Shown in pieces: positions 16,511 to 25,397 of a DNA stretch of 64,000 nucleotides. Origin of the DNA: Merdicola sp963557785 (lineage in GTDB: Bacteria; Bacillota; Clostridia; TANB77; CAG-508); the NCBI GenBank assembly GCA_963557785.1, contig CAUWBF010000001.1:307447-371446 (forward strand), written 5' to 3'. The stretch's first letter is position 1. Every line of letters begins with the position of its first letter. Both the position numbers and the translations under genes were made by a program. The notes beneath the pieces are model-generated. The model was not told where the DNA came from, did no database searches, and was given only the letters and a program-made list of their open reading frames with translations.

Positions 16511-18223
16511 TTACATTTTATTTGGTGTTTCTATACCTAATAATTTTGCTCCTGATTTTAATATCAATCCAACCATATATGTAAGATAAATTCTAGCATT
16601 TTTTTGCTTTTCATCATCTACGATTATTTTATTATCATTGTAAAAGCTACTAAATTTTTGTGCTAAATCTATCAAATATCTTGATATAATAGATGGTTCA
16701 TTTTTATCTGCTGCTTGCATTATTATATCATTAAATAAATATATTTGTTTTAATATATCAATACACGTATCGTTTGTCAATTCTTCTAGTTCTATATCTT
16801 TTACGTCTGGTATTTGACCTATTTTTTCTAAAATACTATTTGTTCTTACATACATATATTGTATATATGGTCCTGTTTCGCCTTGAAAATTAAGCATTGT
16901 ATCCCAATCAAATACTTCATCTTTTATTCTGTTGTTTGATAAATCATTAAATATTACTGCTCCTATACCAACTTTTTTTGCTACTTCTTCTTTATTGTCT
17001 AGTTCAGGATTTTTTTGTTCTATTATATCTTTCGCTCTTGATATAGCTTCATTTAAAATATCTTCAAGTTTTATAACATTTCCTTCTCTTGTTGACATCT
17101 TTCCTGTTGGTAATAATACCATTCCAAATGGCACATGTATAAGTCCTTTTGTATATTTTTCATCTAATCCTAAAAATTTTGCTACTTCAAATACTTGTTT
17201 AAAGTGTAGTACTTGTTCATAGGACGTTACATATATACATTTATCAAAGTCATATGTTCTTGCTCTATACATTATTGCCGCTAAGTCTCTAGTTGCATAT
17301 GTTGTAGAAGAATTTGATTTTTCTATTATACATGGTGTAGTTATTCCTTGTTCCTCTAAATCAACAATTTTTGCTCCTTGAGATTCTGTTAATTTTCCTT
17401 TTGAAGATAGTGTTTCGATTACCTCTGGCATTTTATCTGAATAAAATGATTCTCCATTCCAAGAATCAAATTTACTACCTAATAAATCGTATACTTTTTG
17501 GAACTCTTTTAGGCTTAGCTCTCTAAATTTTTTCCATAGTTCTACGCAATATGGATCTCCATCTTCTAATTTTTTAAAATTATTTCTACAATTTTCTAGG
17601 ATAGTTTCATCTTCTTTGCAAGCTTCGTTTATTCTTATATAAATTTTAGTTAATTCATTTATTGGATCTTTTTCAATATCATATTCCGTTCCCCATAGCT
17701 TGTATCCTTCTATAAGCTTTCCAAATTGCGTTCCATAGTCTCCTAAGTGGTTTACTCCTATAACATTGTATCCTAAAAATTTATATATATTATATAATGC
17801 TGCTCCTATAACAGTAGAACGTAAATGTCCTATATGAAATGGTTTTGCTATATTAGGAGCTGAATAATCTATTACTATATTCTTTCCTGTACCTATATTT
17901 GATTTTCCATAGTTTTCTTTTTCTTTATCTATTTCTTCTAGAACTGTTTTTACTATTAATTTTCTGTTTAGATATATATTTAAGTATCCATTTACAACAT
18001 CTATTTTTTCTATAATGTTTTTATCAATTTGAATATTATCTTTTATATCATTTGCTATTGCTACTGGAGCTTTTCTTAATTCTTTTGCTAGCTTAAAACA
18101 AGGAAATGAATAATCTCCCATACTTGAGTCTTTTGGAATTTCTATATATTCTTTAATTTCTTCTTCATTTATATTTATAACTTTTGCAATCATTTCTGCA
18201 ATCATTTTTTTAAAGTCTGTCAT
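16511..18223 (-). CDS. argS: Arginyl-tRNA synthetase
   Basis: 570 residues. It charges tRNA-Arg. The N-terminal Add-1 domain is followed by SAPNIAKPFHIGHLRS (HIGH at 130-133), a GDYGTQFGKLI segment, PTGKMSTREGNVI (KMSK-type loop) and a C-terminal DALR anticodon domain. It has the normal length. ArgS charges all Arg isoacceptors, so it is relevant to, but does not decide, whether CGG is read as Arg here. No T-box leader is seen in the 120 bases upstream. Confidence 0.97.
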   Translation of the reverse strand: MTDFKKMIAEMIAKVININEEEIKEYIEIPKDSSMGDYSFPCFKLAKELRKAPVAIANDIKDNIQIDKNIIEKIDVVNGYLNIYLNRKLIVKTVLEEIDKEKENYGKSNIGTGKNIVIDYSAPNIAKPFHIGHLRSTVIGAALYNIYKFLGYNVIGVNHLGDYGTQFGKLIEGYKLWGTEYDIEKDPINELTKIYIRINEACKEDETILENCRNNFKKLEDGDPYCVELWKKFRELSLKEFQKVYDLLGSKFDSWNGESFYSDKMPEVIETLSSKGKLTESQGAKIVDLEEQGITTPCIIEKSNSSTTYATRDLAAIMYRARTYDFDKCIYVTSYEQVLHFKQVFEVAKFLGLDEKYTKGLIHVPFGMVLLPTGKMSTREGNVIKLEDILNEAISRAKDIIEQKNPELDNKEEVAKKVGIGAVIFNDLSNNRIKDEVFDWDTMLNFQGETGPYIQYMYVRTNSILEKIGQIPDVKDIELEELTNDTCIDILKQIYLFNDIIMQAADKNEPSIISRYLIDLAQKFSSFYNDNKIIVDDEKQKNARIYLTYMVGLILKSGAKLLGIETPNKM

Positions 18224-18305
18224 TTTGATATCCCTCTTTCAAATTCTTTTGCAACATTATATAACAAAATGTCTTGAATTGTAAATAAAATATGTATTTT
18301 TTAAC

Positions 18306-18336
18306 GCAAAAAAGAGCTATTTTTTTAGCTCTTTTA
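18306..18336 (-). terminator. Phosphofructokinase terminator
   Basis: On the minus strand AAAAGAGCTA / TAGCTCTTTT with an A-rich loop, followed by TTTTGC, just after the phosphofructokinase stop. Confidence 0.85.
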
Positions 18337-18342
18337 AATTGA

Positions 18343-19485
18343 TTATTCTCCTAAACAAATTCCTATGTCTAATGCTGTTTTTACTAGATCATGATCCATA
18401 GTAACATTTCTTACATTACTGTTTTCTGTTCCTCCTTGAACAGCTCCTAATTCTTTATTATTTCCTATAACTTCTTCTAATGGCACATAATCTAATTTTC
18501 CATTTTTTAATACTGTAAGTACACCAAATTTTCCTTCCATAGCTAATTCCATAGCTTTTGCTCCATATTTTGTTGAAAGTACTCTATCATATGCAGTAGG
18601 ACTTCCTCCTCTTTGCATATATCCTAATGTTGTACATCTTGATTCTAATCCTGTTAATTCTTGTAATTCTTTTGCTACTTTTTGTCCTGCTCCACCATAT
18701 TTTATGCTTATTCCGGCTTTATTATCTATTCCTTCTGCTGCATGTGATGTTATTTCTCCATCTTTAGGGAATGCACCTTCAGATACAACAACAACGCTAA
18801 AATTCTTTCCTACAGCTTTTCTTTTATTTATAGCTTCAGCAGCTTTATTTATATCATATGGAATTTCTGGTATTAGTGCTACATCTGCACCACCTGATAT
18901 TGCAGATTCTAAAGCTATCCATCCTGCTGATCTTCCCATAACTTCTAATACCATGATTCTATTATGTGTTTCTGCTGTTGTGTGTAATCTATCAATAGCA
19001 TCTGTTGCAACTGATACAGCTGTATTATATCCAAATGTTATATCTGTACAAGCAACATCATTATCTATTGTTTTTGGAACACCTATAACATTTATTCCTT
19101 TAATAAATAAATCTCTTGCTCCTTTTTGTGTGCTATCTCCACCTAAAGTAAATACACAGTCAAATCCAGCTTTTTTAACATTTTCAACACATTGATCTGA
19201 TAAATCTTTGTACTCTACTGTTCCATCTGGATTCTCTACTTTATAGTGAAAAACAATAGCATTTGTTGATGAGCCAATAATAGAACCACCTTTTTGTAAT
19301 ATTCCAGAAGCTTTTTCGTTTCCATCTAATCTTATATAATTATTATTTACTAATCCTCTATATCCATCTATATATCCATAACATTCTATTCCATTAGTTT
19401 CTGCTGTTTTTTTAATTGCACGTATTACTGCGTTAAACCCAGCTACATCTCCACCATTTGCTAATATTGCAACTTTTTTTATCAT
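18343..19485 (-). CDS. Phosphofructokinase family (PfkA/Pfp); phosphoryl donor uncertain
   Basis: 380 residues, longer than the 320-residue ATP-type PfkA. It phosphorylates fructose 6-phosphate in glycolysis. Conserved blocks: NGGDVAGFNAVIR (10-22), LGGDSTQKGA (114-123), VPKTIDND (136-143), MGRSAGW (183-189) and YMQRGGSPTAYDR. In ATP-dependent PfkA the donor-site residues are Gly in GGDGS and Gly in PGTIDND. In PPi-dependent enzymes they are Asp (GGDDS) and Lys (PKTIDND). Here they are Ser118 and Lys138, a mixture, so the donor cannot be safely named. It stands 16 bases after trmL. Confidence 0.88.
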   Translation of the reverse strand: MIKKVAILANGGDVAGFNAVIRAIKKTAETNGIECYGYIDGYRGLVNNNYIRLDGNEKASGILQKGGSIIGSSTNAIVFHYKVENPDGTVEYKDLSDQCVENVKKAGFDCVFTLGGDSTQKGARDLFIKGINVIGVPKTIDNDVACTDITFGYNTAVSVATDAIDRLHTTAETHNRIMVLEVMGRSAGWIALESAISGGADVALIPEIPYDINKAAEAINKRKAVGKNFSVVVVSEGAFPKDGEITSHAAEGIDNKAGISIKYGGAGQKVAKELQELTGLESRCTTLGYMQRGGSPTAYDRVLSTKYGAKAMELAMEGKFGVLTVLKNGKLDYVPLEEVIGNNKELGAVQGGTENSNVRNVTMDHDLVKTALDIGICLGE

Positions 19486-19500
19486 ACTTTATTCCCCCTA

Positions 19501-19998
19501 TTATATTAATCTTTCACTTGTTTCTTTTAAGTTGTCAAATTCAGTTTGCCTTAATATTTCATATGTAACAATTGCTACTGCATTTGATAAGTTTAAGCAT
19601 CTTATTCCTTCTATCATAGGAATTCTTATTGTTTTGTTTAGATATTGTTTCATAATATCCTCTGGTAATCCTTTTGTTTCTTTGCCAAATAATATAAAAA
19701 TTTCATCCATTTCTTTATAATTTGGTTCTGTATATTTGTGAGTACCTTTTGATGTAACAAAAAACATATTATGATTATTAGGATTATATTTTTCTAAAAA
19801 CTTATTAAAAGAAATGTGTTCTTCTATTTCAAGTTTATCCCAATAATCTAATCCAGCACGTTTTAAATATCTATCTGATATTTGAAATCCAAGTGGTCCT
19901 ACTAAATGTAATTTTGCCCCTGTTGCTGCACAAGTTCGTACAATATTACCAGTATTTTGAGGTATCTCTGGCTCAACTAATACTATGTTTAATTTCAT
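19501..19998 (-). CDS. trmL: tRNA (cytidine/uridine-34-2'-O)-methyltransferase TrmL
   Basis: 165 residues from the ATG at 19998. A longer in-frame extension to 20070 is rejected because GGAAGAAGG lies before this ATG and homologues begin with MxLNIVLVEPEIPQNTGN. It is a SPOUT-class methylase using S-adenosylmethionine to 2'-O-methylate the wobble base of tRNA-Leu isoacceptors. Motifs: EPEIPQNTGNIVRTC, HLVGPLGF, LFGKETKGLP and the knot segment IPMIEGIRCLNLSNAVAIVTYE. Confidence 0.93.
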   Translation of the reverse strand: MKLNIVLVEPEIPQNTGNIVRTCAATGAKLHLVGPLGFQISDRYLKRAGLDYWDKLEIEEHISFNKFLEKYNPNNHNMFFVTSKGTHKYTEPNYKEMDEIFILFGKETKGLPEDIMKQYLNKTIRIPMIEGIRCLNLSNAVAIVTYEILRQTEFDNLKETSERLI

Positions 19999-20095
19999 AC
20001 TTAACCTTCTTCCTTCACAATAGTCTTTAACATATTTATTGTAATTGTAATTTAAAATAAAATCAATCATTTATTAAAAATTATTTATAAAATTT

Positions 20096-20133
20096 AATAA
20101 AGAAGAGCCTTACCATATTTATTGTAAGGCTCT
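20096..20133 (-). terminator. Terminator of the spoIIIA operon
   Basis: AGAGCCTTAC / GTAAGGCTCT with a 10-base loop followed by TCTTTATT on the minus strand, 13 bases after spoIIIAH. Confidence 0.85.
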
Positions 20134-20145
20134 ATTTCCTATCTA

Positions 20146-20766
20146 TCATTTATTACTTATATGTATGTTTTCTATATCTGAATTTAATTCTCTTGCAATT
20201 ATATTTTGTACCTGAGCTATTTTATTTTGTTCTATATCTTCTCCTTTTAATATAACACTTATACTCTTATCATTAACAAATATAACAACATCTTCAAATC
20301 CTTTAGTTTTTATTAAGTTCTCTGAAATCATTATTGCATTTTTGGTATTATTTATTTTAGATATCTCAGATGTAGCTATTGATTTTTGTTCTTGAGAAAT
20401 CCCATCATTATCTATTATCTTTTGATAACTATCGATCATTTGTGAGTACATTGTATCTCTTCCTAGCCTAGATGTTGTGAAATATTCGTCAGTTACTTTT
20501 GTACTAGTTTGTTTTGTTTGATTGTTAATTGTATTATTTGTTACTATATTTTCGCTTACAGTATTATTTGAAATATTGTTTTCTGATATTTCATTTGCAT
20601 TTACTAGTTTGGCATCACCAATATCTGCTAGCTGATTTTCATCTAAAATTTCTGTTGATACTGGTATTTCTTCTGACATATTTGTATCATAATTTAGATA
20701 ACCCGCTGCAACTAACATTAATGCAATTACAAAGATTATAACTTGATTTTTCTTTAAAGACTTCAT
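20146..20766 (-). CDS. spoIIIAH: Stage III sporulation protein AH
   Basis: 206 residues from the ATG at 20766. The upstream in-frame ATG at 20784 is rejected because AAGGAGG falls inside it, directly before MKSLKKNQ. One N-terminal transmembrane helix (about 9-24), a low-complexity Asn/Thr linker, then a ring-building-motif-like C-terminal domain (about 120-206). SpoIIIAH in the mother-cell membrane pairs with SpoIIQ of the forespore to form the feeding-tube channel needed for sigma-G activity. It is the last gene of the spoIIIA operon. SpoIIQ is not in the window. Confidence 0.92.
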   Translation of the reverse strand: MKSLKKNQVIIFVIALMLVAAGYLNYDTNMSEEIPVSTEILDENQLADIGDAKLVNANEISENNISNNTVSENIVTNNTINNQTKQTSTKVTDEYFTTSRLGRDTMYSQMIDSYQKIIDNDGISQEQKSIATSEISKINNTKNAIMISENLIKTKGFEDVVIFVNDKSISVILKGEDIEQNKIAQVQNIIARELNSDIENIHISNK

Positions 20767-20776
20767 AATATCCTCC

Positions 20777-21400
20777 TTATTCATTAGTCATTTCAAATAC
20801 TTGAATCTTATGTGTAGCAAGACCAGTTACTGCCTCTACTGCTTGTATTATATTTGTTTTAACATCTATATTTGATGCACCTTGTGCTGTTATTATTGCA
20901 CCTTCTATTTTAGGCATTATTGTTTTTTGAGTAATTGGTTTTTTTTCTCCATTTTCTTCTTGATATATCACATCTTTTTGAGTATCACTTTCTTTTATTG
21001 TACGTGTCCCTCCTGTTTCATCTTTTTCTTCTGTGGATGTTTCTTTTGTATTTTCATTATACATAGCTACTATTTGACTACTTTCTGTGTATGTAACTAA
21101 TACTTTTACTTTTCCTACTCCATTTATTTTACTTAATATGTTCTCCAAATCTGTCTTTAAGTTTTCTTCCTGTGAAGTACTAGTAGAAGTATTAATTGAT
21201 GTATCCGTACTAGCTAATTGCTTATTGTTGTTTGAAATAGTTTTTGTATCTTCTTTATCATCTTTCCAAATTGTATTTATAGCAATAATAGTTATTATTA
21301 ATATAATTATAAAGACAACTAGGTTCTCAATTTTCTTTTTATTGTCTTTACCATCACTTTTTATTATCAGTTCTTTTATTTTTTCTAACTTTTCCTTCAT
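20777..21400 (-). CDS. spoIIIAG: Stage III sporulation protein AG
   Basis: 207 residues with one transmembrane helix (about 28-44) and an extracytoplasmic domain. The GVGKVKVLVTYTES and GAIITAQGASNIDVKTNIIQAVEAVTGL blocks are typical of SpoIIIAG ring-building proteins. It forms the large mother-cell ring of the channel. A Thr/Glu/Lys-rich insert (about 105-150) interrupts the domain, as in other family members. It lies 14 bases after spoIIIAF. Confidence 0.93.
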   Translation of the reverse strand: MKEKLEKIKELIIKSDGKDNKKKIENLVVFIIILIITIIAINTIWKDDKEDTKTISNNNKQLASTDTSINTSTSTSQEENLKTDLENILSKINGVGKVKVLVTYTESSQIVAMYNENTKETSTEEKDETGGTRTIKESDTQKDVIYQEENGEKKPITQKTIMPKIEGAIITAQGASNIDVKTNIIQAVEAVTGLATHKIQVFEMTNE

Positions 21401-21414
21401 ATTCTTTCTCCTTT

Positions 21415-22011
21415 CTAATTTATTTCAATATTATCTTTAGCAACACTATATGTGTCGCTTAAATATTGTTTTATTTCTTTTATCTCTAAATTACTAATTT
21501 GAACTTTGTCTTTATTTTCAGTATTGTAAGAATTACTTATTTCTACTTTATTTATTGCTATCTCATTTATGGAGTTACTGTCTTCTTTCCTGATTTTTAA
21601 TACTATTTTTTCGATATTTCCATAGTTTTGCTCACCTGTTTGTATATTAATAAAAATATCTTTTACCTCATATCCTTTGTTTAGCATCTTTTGCTTAATA
21701 TCTGTTTTTATATTTTCTGTATACATTTTTTCAATATTATTATCATTATTTGCACTAATACTTTCTGAGGATACTTGATATGTATTTGTAAAATATTTTT
21801 CATAACTGCTAATATTAAATTCGTAATCTGTTCCTTTTATTGCAGAAGTAATAGGAGAAATTATTGCAAATAGCACATAAGTCCCTATTACCATTTTGAT
21901 ATATTTTTTATTATTGTTATCTGGTAAAATCATTTCTATTATTGTTGCAATTAGTACAGCCATAGTAATTCCTTTTGCCCAACTACTAATCCAACCTACC
22001 AATTTTATCAC
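21415..22011 (-). CDS. spoIIIAF: Stage III sporulation protein AF
   Basis: 198 residues. Two N-terminal transmembrane helices (about 5-30 and 38-57) with the conserved LVGWISSWAKGI start and MILPDNNNKKYIKMVIGTYVLFAIISPI block, then a ring-building-like domain. It is part of the SpoIIIA channel base. It starts 3 bases after the spoIIIAE stop, consistent with translational coupling and with spoIIIAE being expressed. Confidence 0.92.
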   Translation of the reverse strand: MIKLVGWISSWAKGITMAVLIATIIEMILPDNNNKKYIKMVIGTYVLFAIISPITSAIKGTDYEFNISSYEKYFTNTYQVSSESISANNDNNIEKMYTENIKTDIKQKMLNKGYEVKDIFINIQTGEQNYGNIEKIVLKIRKEDSNSINEIAINKVEISNSYNTENKDKVQISNLEIKEIKQYLSDTYSVAKDNIEIN

Positions 22012-22014
22012 CTA

Positions 22015-23167
22015 CTATCTGTACATTAGTCCACTATTTGATATCTTTAGCACTAATGTTATTCCTATAATTAACATTACTGATATACTGCAAAGAATCG
22101 CTAGCAAAATTTTAAAGGTTGTCCCCATTTCACTTAATAGTTTTACTATTTTCTCATCTGCTATAGGTTCACATATTGCTGCGGTTAAATTATATGTTAT
22201 AGTTATTATCCCTAATTTTATAATTGGTGTAATACAAATTGAGACAATTACTATTAAACCAACAATTCCAACTGCATTCTTCAGAATTGTAGAACATCCA
22301 ATTACAGTATCTACTGCATCACCTAATATTTTACCTACTACTGGTATAAAATTTGATACTGCTGCTTTCGTTGCTTTGGCAGTTATTCCATCTACACTGC
22401 TACTTAAGGTTCCTTCTAAAGAAACTATTCCTACAAAAATAGTTAAAACTATTCCTATTAACCATATTGTTCCTGACTTCAAGAAATTTGGTATTTTATT
22501 TATTTTTACTTTATCTGATATTTTAGATACTATTGATAGTGCTGTACTAACTAAAATCATTGGTACGATTATTGATTGAAATATATTTGAAATAAAATTT
22601 ATTATAAATAATATTATTGGTTGTAATATATTTGCGGAAACTATACATCCAGTAGTCATCATCAGTGTTATAAGTAGTGGTATAAGTAAATGTATAAATC
22701 CTGTCATATTTTCTATTGCATCTTTTGTCATTTTAATAATCTCTGCAAAATTTGACATTATTATAGTTGCGATTAATATGTATTGCACATAGTATGTAAC
22801 TTGTGATACACTTTGATTATTTAAACTATCACTTATGCTTTTTAAAACACTATGTATTAAAACTATTACTAATATACTTCCGCATTATCTTTACTGAATT
22901 TTTTACTTCATTTCCAAATACATTAAATATATTTTTTAAAAGATTCTCATCTTCTACTTTTCCTGTAATTGCTGAATTTAATAATTTTTGTACATCAATC
23001 CCTTCTAGGTTTTCATCTACATATTTTTGAGATTCTGATATAAAGTCAGATAAATTTAGACTCTCTTTTTGCGATTCAAGTATATCTTCATTTTCTGCAT
23101 ATGCAATGTTACTGCCATAAAAAAATATAATGAATAATATTATCAACACTTTTATTGCTTTTTTCAT
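22015..23167 (-). CDS. spoIIIAE: Stage III sporulation protein AE with one apparent +1 frameshift
   Basis: Complete at about 383 residues (usual about 390-400) if one base is skipped. Start ATG 23167 has GAGGTG upstream; the signal peptide runs about 1-24 (ending IAYAEN). The first frame stops after residues read as MRKYISNSFNT. The second frame continues without gap as GSILVIVLIHSVLKS and on through the multipass domain (KSGTIWLIGIVLTIFVGIVSLEGT, NFIPVVGKILGDAVDTV). The switch falls exactly at an in-frame CGG (22882-22880): dropping its C gives ATG-GGA-AGT. SpoIIIAE is essential for the channel in known spore-formers, so a plain null allele would be surprising. Confidence 0.88.
22880..22882 (-). 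other. CGG +1 shift site in spoIIIAE
   Basis: The coding strand reads ATG-CGG-AAG-T. Skipping C gives ATG-GGA-AGT (Met-Gly-Ser) and restores the SpoIIIAE frame. P-site codon ATG. Confidence 0.6.
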
Positions 23168-23180
23168 ATATTCACCTCTT

Positions 23181-23567
23181 TTATGGTAATATCTCAATTA
23201 CGTTTTCTAATAAACTTGAAATTATAGGAATTGAAATAGAGATTATTATTATTTTTCCTCCTAAGTCTACTTTGTTTGCTATTGAACTTTCTCCTAAATC
23301 TTTACATATACTTACTGCAAATTCTGTTAATATTGCTATACCTGTAATTTTTAGCAATATTTCTAAAAATTCCTTATTTATGCTTGCTTTATCTGATAGC
23401 GCTGTAAGTAAATTTATTATGCCTGTTAATTTATTTACTACCATCAATATTATAATTACACCAGCCATAAGCGATATGTATACTGCAAATTCTGGTTTAT
23501 ACTGTTTTATTACAATAATTAATATTAATGATATTAATCCTATTCCTAAAATTTTTATTATATCCAT
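23181..23567 (-). CDS. spoIIIAD: Stage III sporulation protein AD
   Basis: 128 residues, four hydrophobic helices, conserved IKQYKPEFAVYISLMAGVIIILMV near the N-terminus, and LLKITGIAILTEFAVSICKDLGESSIANKVDLGGK, the family signature. It is a membrane component of the SpoIIIA channel export apparatus, related to flagellar/type III FliQ-like proteins. It lies 13 bases before spoIIIAE. Confidence 0.95.
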   Translation of the reverse strand: MDIIKILGIGLISLILIIVIKQYKPEFAVYISLMAGVIIILMVVNKLTGIINLLTALSDKASINKEFLEILLKITGIAILTEFAVSICKDLGESSIANKVDLGGKIIIISISIPIISSLLENVIEILP

Positions 23568-23600
23568 TTCATAACACCCTACTCCTTTCTCTTTATATGC

Positions 23601-23795
23601 CTATAAATTAAAGATTGTTCTTACAGTGTTGAATAGTGAACTTATTTCTTTTATTACCATTGTTAAAACTATAACTAGCCCCGCTAAAGTGGTCATCATC
23701 GCTTGATCTTCTCTACCTGCTCTTACTAAAACTTGATGTAAAACAGCTACTAAAATTCCAATGGCTGCTATTTTAAATAATAGATTAATATCCAT
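23601..23795 (-). CDS. spoIIIAC: Stage III sporulation protein AC
   Basis: 64 residues, two helices, with IAAIGILVAVLHQVLVRAGREDQAMM, the near-invariant SpoIIIAC segment. It acts with SpoIIIAD in the mother-cell membrane. The length is exactly that of homologues (about 65). Confidence 0.96.
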   Translation of the reverse strand: MDINLLFKIAAIGILVAVLHQVLVRAGREDQAMMTTLAGLVIVLTMVIKEISSLFNTVRTIFNL

Positions 23796-23810
23796 ATGTT
23801 ATCTTCCTTT

Positions 23811-24326
23811 CTATATAAGTAATATAACTATAGTGGTACCTATAACATTGCCTAATGTTTTATATAGTTTTTCATTTTTTGCTCTTTCTTTTTCAGCTTT
23901 ATCTATTTGCATTTTCACTAAATTAACTGTTAATTCTATTTCTCCTACTTGTCCGTCTAAATCTGTTTTTCCTAATAATTTTTCCATATTAGCTAAAATT
24001 GTTTTGTCTTCTTCTGTAAAGCTTGTATTAGCATTTAATATTGAATCTTTCCATGCTTGTCCTGCATTTTGATTTTTATTTCTCATATTTTCTATTGATT
24101 GTTTAAATATTTCTGATATGTTTTCTTTTGTAGTTTTTGATATTTCCTCAAAAATATCAGGTATCGTTTCATATGTATATCTCATTTTTGTTTTCATTAT
24201 ATTAAGTGCATTTTGTATTTCTTGAAGGTCTTTAACTCTATTGCTATATTGATTTGCAATCATGTATCCAATCCCGGAAGATGTTATAAATATCAAAAAT
24301 AAAAAAAATATCTTTATTATTTGCAT
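23811..24326 (-). CDS. spoIIIAB: Stage III sporulation protein AB
   Basis: 171 residues. An N-terminal membrane helix (about 4-22), then a helical domain with YSNRVKDLQEIQNALNIMKTKMRYTYETIPDIFEEIS, and a C-terminal helix (about 157-171). It resembles type II secretion GspF halves. It is part of the SpoIIIA complex. Confidence 0.94.
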   Translation of the reverse strand: MQIIKIFFLFLIFITSSGIGYMIANQYSNRVKDLQEIQNALNIMKTKMRYTYETIPDIFEEISKTTKENISEIFKQSIENMRNKNQNAGQAWKDSILNANTSFTEEDKTILANMEKLLGKTDLDGQVGEIELTVNLVKMQIDKAEKERAKNEKLYKTLGNVIGTTIVILLI

Positions 24327-24378
24327 AAAATTTCCTTTCTTATATTATTAATATTCATAAATAAAAATTTTAGAACTA

Positions 24379-25305
24379 TTATTTCAATAATTCATATTTA
24401 TTATTTTTAATATTTAAATAATATACTTTATCTATTTTTCCTTTACTTTGCTTATTTAAAAATATAAGTCTTTCTATCACTTTTTTATCTAATAACTCTT
24501 TTATTATTGGATTTAATTCTAAATCCTCTAGATTATGTCCATGTGCTGTAAATATTCCTTTTATTCCACAGCATACTGCATAATTTATTGCTTCTATATC
24601 TTCTGCTTTTCCTATCTCATCTGCAACCACTATATCTGGAGACATAGATCTTATCATCATTTTCATTCCTATTGATTTTGGGCAATTATCTATTATATCT
24701 GTTCTAATTCCTATATCATTTTGTGCTACACCTTTGTACATTGCTGCAATCTCTCCTCTTTCATCTACTATACTTATAGATTTTCCATTTAAATTTATAT
24801 CTTCTATTCCATCACTTAACTTTCTTATTAAATCCCTTAATATAGTGGTTTTTCCTGCTCCTGGTGGTGATATTATAAGAGTATTGTATATATCATTATT
24901 TTCCTCATTAATGACATACTTTAAAATCTTTTCACTTGCTCCTATAATTTGTTTTGCAATTCTAAAATTTAATCCTGATATGTAATTTAAATTAACTATA
25001 TGGTTATTTTCTAAAACTGCATTTCCTGTTATACCAACTCTATGTCCTCCTTTTATTGTAATAAATCCTTCACGTATTTGTGATTGGTAGGAATATATTG
25101 AGTTATCACATATATGTTCTAATGTTTCTAATATTTCATTAGTAGTCACATATTTTTCTAAAACTCTTTCTTTACTTGAAAACTTCAAAATTAATGGTCT
25201 GTTATTTCTTAATCTTATTTCTTCTAATAATTCTTTTTCATTTAATTCCTTTGCTATTTCTTCATATATAGTTTTTGGAAAGTATTTTAATACATCTTCA
25301 TACAT
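24379..25305 (-). CDS. spoIIIAA: Stage III sporulation protein AA, ATPase
   Basis: 308 residues. It is the cytoplasmic secretion-type ATPase that powers the SpoIIIA channel. The Walker A motif is PPGAGKTT (147-154) and the Walker B region is IVVADEIGKAEDIEAI, preceded by SIVDERGEIAAM. It is the first gene of the operon spoIIIAA-AB-AC-AD-AE-AF-AG-AH. No convincing sigma-E promoter could be placed in the 37 bases between its start and the upstream yebC terminator. Confidence 0.96.
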   Translation of the reverse strand: MYEDVLKYFPKTIYEEIAKELNEKELLEEIRLRNNRPLILKFSSKERVLEKYVTTNEILETLEHICDNSIYSYQSQIREGFITIKGGHRVGITGNAVLENNHIVNLNYISGLNFRIAKQIIGASEKILKYVINEENNDIYNTLIISPPGAGKTTILRDLIRKLSDGIEDINLNGKSISIVDERGEIAAMYKGVAQNDIGIRTDIIDNCPKSIGMKMMIRSMSPDIVVADEIGKAEDIEAINYAVCCGIKGIFTAHGHNLEDLELNPIIKELLDKKVIERLIFLNKQSKGKIDKVYYLNIKNNKYELLK

Positions 25306-25341
25306 AACTTGTCCTCACTTATTTCTATTTAATACAAATAA

Positions 25342-25372
25342 AAAGAGCATATATATTATATATATGCTCTTT
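25342..25372 (-). terminator. yebC terminator
   Basis: AAAGAGCATATATA / TATATATGCTCTTT followed by TTATTTG on the minus strand. It separates yebC from the spoIIIA operon. Confidence 0.85.
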
Positions 25373-25397
25373 GTTTTAATTTTAGAACTATTTTTTA

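Noticed and set aside
18224..18342. T-box or other riboswitch upstream of argS or metG
   Set aside because: The upstream stretches are too short and lack a T-box core sequence or specifier-like hairpins.
22015..22788. Treating the second part of spoIIIAE as a separate gene starting at GTG
   Set aside because: The same frame is open upstream and encodes the missing SpoIIIAE segment. There is no ribosome site, and the two parts fit one protein of normal length.
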